This document shows, in pieces, positions 40,718 through 42,235 of a stretch of 42,235 nt of DNA. This stretch comes from Stenotrophomonas maltophilia. GTDB lineage: Bacteria > Pseudomonadota > Gammaproteobacteria > Xanthomonadales > Xanthomonadaceae. Under the pieces are notes generated by a model, which saw only the letters and a program-made list of their open reading frames with translations, made no database searches and was not told the origin of the DNA. Made by a program: the position numbers and the translations under genes. Each line of letters begins with the position of its first letter. The stretch's first letter is position 1. Location: positions 21,705 to 63,939 of the forward strand of contig DGLB01000045.1 in assembly GCA_002387845.1 (NCBI GenBank), in the 5' to 3' direction.

Positions 40718-42235
40718 TTATTCAGCGACAACGTCGTTGAACGGGTTGACCAGGGCATCGGCGACCAGCTTCTGCTGTTCGATGATGTGGTCAGCCATGT
40801 GACCGGCGGCCGGCGAAGCCGAACGCGCGCGACCGGCGTAGTGCAGGTTCTGGCCGTCGGCCAGGCAGAACTGCAGGTGGTGGCGGATCTGGTACCACGC
40901 ACCCTGGTTCTGCGGTTCTTCCTGCGTCCACACCACGTCGGTGGCCTTGCCGTACTTCTTCAGCTCGGCGGCCAGCAGTGCGCGCGGGAACGGATACAGC
41001 TGTTCCACGCGGATGATGGCAACGTCGTCCTGGCCGCGCTTGGTCTGGTCTTCGAGCAGGTCGTAGTAGACCTTGCCCGAGCACAGCACCACGCGCTTGA
41101 CCTTCTTGGCGTCCGCATTGGCATCGCCGATCAGGTGCTGGAACTCGCCATTGGCCAGTTCGTCCAGGGTCGACACGGCCAGCTTGTGGCGCAGCAGCGA
41201 CTTCGGCGACATCACCACCAGCGGCTTGCGGGTGGTCATGCACAGCTGGCGACGCAGCATGTGGAAGGCCTGGGCCGGGGTGGAGGGCACCACCACCAGC
41301 ATGTTCTCCAACGCGCACAGCTGCAGGAAGCGCTCCAGGCGCGCCGAGCTGTGTTCCGGACCTTGCCCTTCATAGCCGTGCGGCAGCAGCAGGGTCAGGC
41401 CGGAGATACGGCCCCACTTGGCTTCGCCGGCGGCGATGAACTGGTCGATGACCACCTGGGCACCGTTGGCGAAGTCGCCGAACTGGCCTTCCCAGATGCA
41501 CAGGGTGTTGGGATCGGTGGTGGAGAAGCCGTACTCATAGGCCATCACCGCTTCCTCGCTGAGCAGCGAGTCGATCACCGCGACCTTTTCCGGCGAATCC
41601 ACCAGCTGCCGCAGCGGCAGGTAGTAGTTGTCGGTCTTCTGGTCGTGCAGGATCGCGTGGCGATGGGTGAAGGTGCCGCGGCCCACGTCCTGGCCGACCA
41701 GGCGCATGGCATGGCCTTCGTCGAGCAGGGTGGCGTAGGCGAGGTTTTCCGCGAAGCCCCAGTCGCCCGGGATGTCGCCGGCGGCCATCTTGCGACGGTC
41801 GTCGTACACCTTGGCCACGCGCGAGTGCAGTTCCACTTCGGCCGGCACGGTGTTGATCATTTCAGCAAGCTGCTTGAGCTTGCCCATTTCGACCTTGGTC
41901 GAGACCGGGTCGGACAGCTTGCCTTCCAGCAGCTTCGGCCAATCCACGAACAGCGGGCTGGTCGGCGGGGTCTTTTCCACCTTGGCCAGCTCGGTGGTGA
42001 CTTCACCGGCGTCCAGCTTTTCGCGGTAGGCATCGACCATGGCCTTGCCGGCACCGGCGGCGATGACGCCGGCCTGTTCCAGCTGCGCGGCGTACAGCTC
42101 GCGGGTGGTCTGGTGCTTGCGGATGACCTGGTACATCAGCGGCTGGGTGATCGCCGGTTCGTCGGCCTCGTTGTGGCCCCAACGGCGGTAGCACATCAGG
42201 TCGATGACCACGTCCTTGGCGAACTTCTGGCGGAA
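40718..42235 (-). CDS. sucA: 2-oxoglutarate dehydrogenase E1, C-terminal part (cut by window edge)
   Basis: The last 505 residues of the thiamine-diphosphate-dependent E1 are present; the frame is open to the right edge of the window, and the full protein should be about 940 residues. Recognised parts are CYRRWGHNEADEP (end of the ThDP-binding domain), YEYGFSTTDPNTLCIWEGQFGDFANGAQ and the C-terminal WTQEEPQNQGAW. It decarboxylates 2-oxoglutarate and passes succinyl to SucB. It is first of the three operon genes seen here. Confidence 0.96.
   Translation of the reverse strand, partial: FRQKFAKDVVIDLMCYRRWGHNEADEPAITQPLMYQVIRKHQTTRELYAAQLEQAGVIAAGAGKAMVDAYREKLDAGEVTTELAKVEKTPPTSPLFVDWPKLLEGKLSDPVSTKVEMGKLKQLAEMINTVPAEVELHSRVAKVYDDRRKMAAGDIPGDWGFAENLAYATLLDEGHAMRLVGQDVGRGTFTHRHAILHDQKTDNYYLPLRQLVDSPEKVAVIDSLLSEEAVMAYEYGFSTTDPNTLCIWEGQFGDFANGAQVVIDQFIAAGEAKWGRISGLTLLLPHGYEGQGPEHSSARLERFLQLCALENMLVVVPSTPAQAFHMLRRQLCMTTRKPLVVMSPKSLLRHKLAVSTLDELANGEFQHLIGDANADAKKVKRVVLCSGKVYYDLLEDQTKRGQDDVAIIRVEQLYPFPRALLAAELKKYGKATDVVWTQEEPQNQGAWYQIRHHLQFCLADGQNLHYAGRARSASPAAGHMADHIIEQQKLVADALVNPFNDVVAE

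Overview
The window is a GC-rich chromosomal segment from a gammaproteobacterium of the Xanthomonadaceae, most likely Stenotrophomonas (S. maltophilia complex or a close relative). Three things point there: the housekeeping proteins; a 'transmembrane repetitive protein' of the kind found in this family; and more than twenty short palindromes headed by GTAG that match the SMAG repeat type (Stenotrophomonas maltophilia GTAG, a REP-like family). No rRNA, tRNA, CRISPR array, prophage, transposase gene or replication origin was found.

Layout. 0.1-2.0 kb, minus: a ZIP metal transporter, a SMAG array, a TonB_C-domain lipoprotein and pterin carbinolamine dehydratase. 2.0-4.6 kb, plus: nfuA and a large Pro/Arg-rich single-span membrane protein with three SMAG palindromes inside its coding sequence. 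4.6-5.5 kb, minus: a barnase-like secreted RNase overlapping its barstar-like partner. 5.7-12.4 kb: superoxide dismutase, a catalytically degenerate EEP-fold protein (minus), a POT peptide transporter with a rhomboid protease, an overlooked 58-residue ORF (minus), a small GNAT, a DUF3298-type lipoprotein and cyclopropane fatty acid synthase. 12.4-15.7 kb is the most accessory-looking part. It holds a MASE1-like membrane protein with an unrecognisable C-terminus, two exported hypotheticals, and two gene-free stretches (one C/A-rich, one full of SMAG pieces). Base composition is visibly less GC-rich there.

15.7-31 kb carries mostly metabolic and stress genes: an exported M3 metallopeptidase, glutathione peroxidase, fpr with a Fur-like box, an ABC exporter gene broken by one in-frame amber codon, an AhpD-like protein, class I fumarase, a GST, a Cys-rich lipoprotein, pldA-arsC, DUF456, a cold-shock protein, two glycine-zipper envelope proteins, tcdA and tatD (convergent, 83-nt overlap) and a small membrane protein. 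A 26-bp perfect inverted repeat with A/T flanks closes the region.

31-42.2 kb: a two-gene unit of a fused alpha-beta 2-oxoacid dehydrogenase E1 and a glutamine-dependent asparagine synthetase; an FMN reductase; dnaB; a small membrane protein; and on the minus strand the 2-oxoglutarate dehydrogenase operon sucA (cut by the window edge)-sucB-lpdA. With fumarase, this gives two TCA-cycle loci.

No clearly new defence or mobile system was recognised. The most notable items are the SMAG insertions inside an ORF and at a stop codon, the nonsense-broken ABC exporter, the RNase-inhibitor pair, the EEP pseudoenzyme, the orphan MASE1 islet, and the fused E1-AsnB unit with no E2/E3 beside it.
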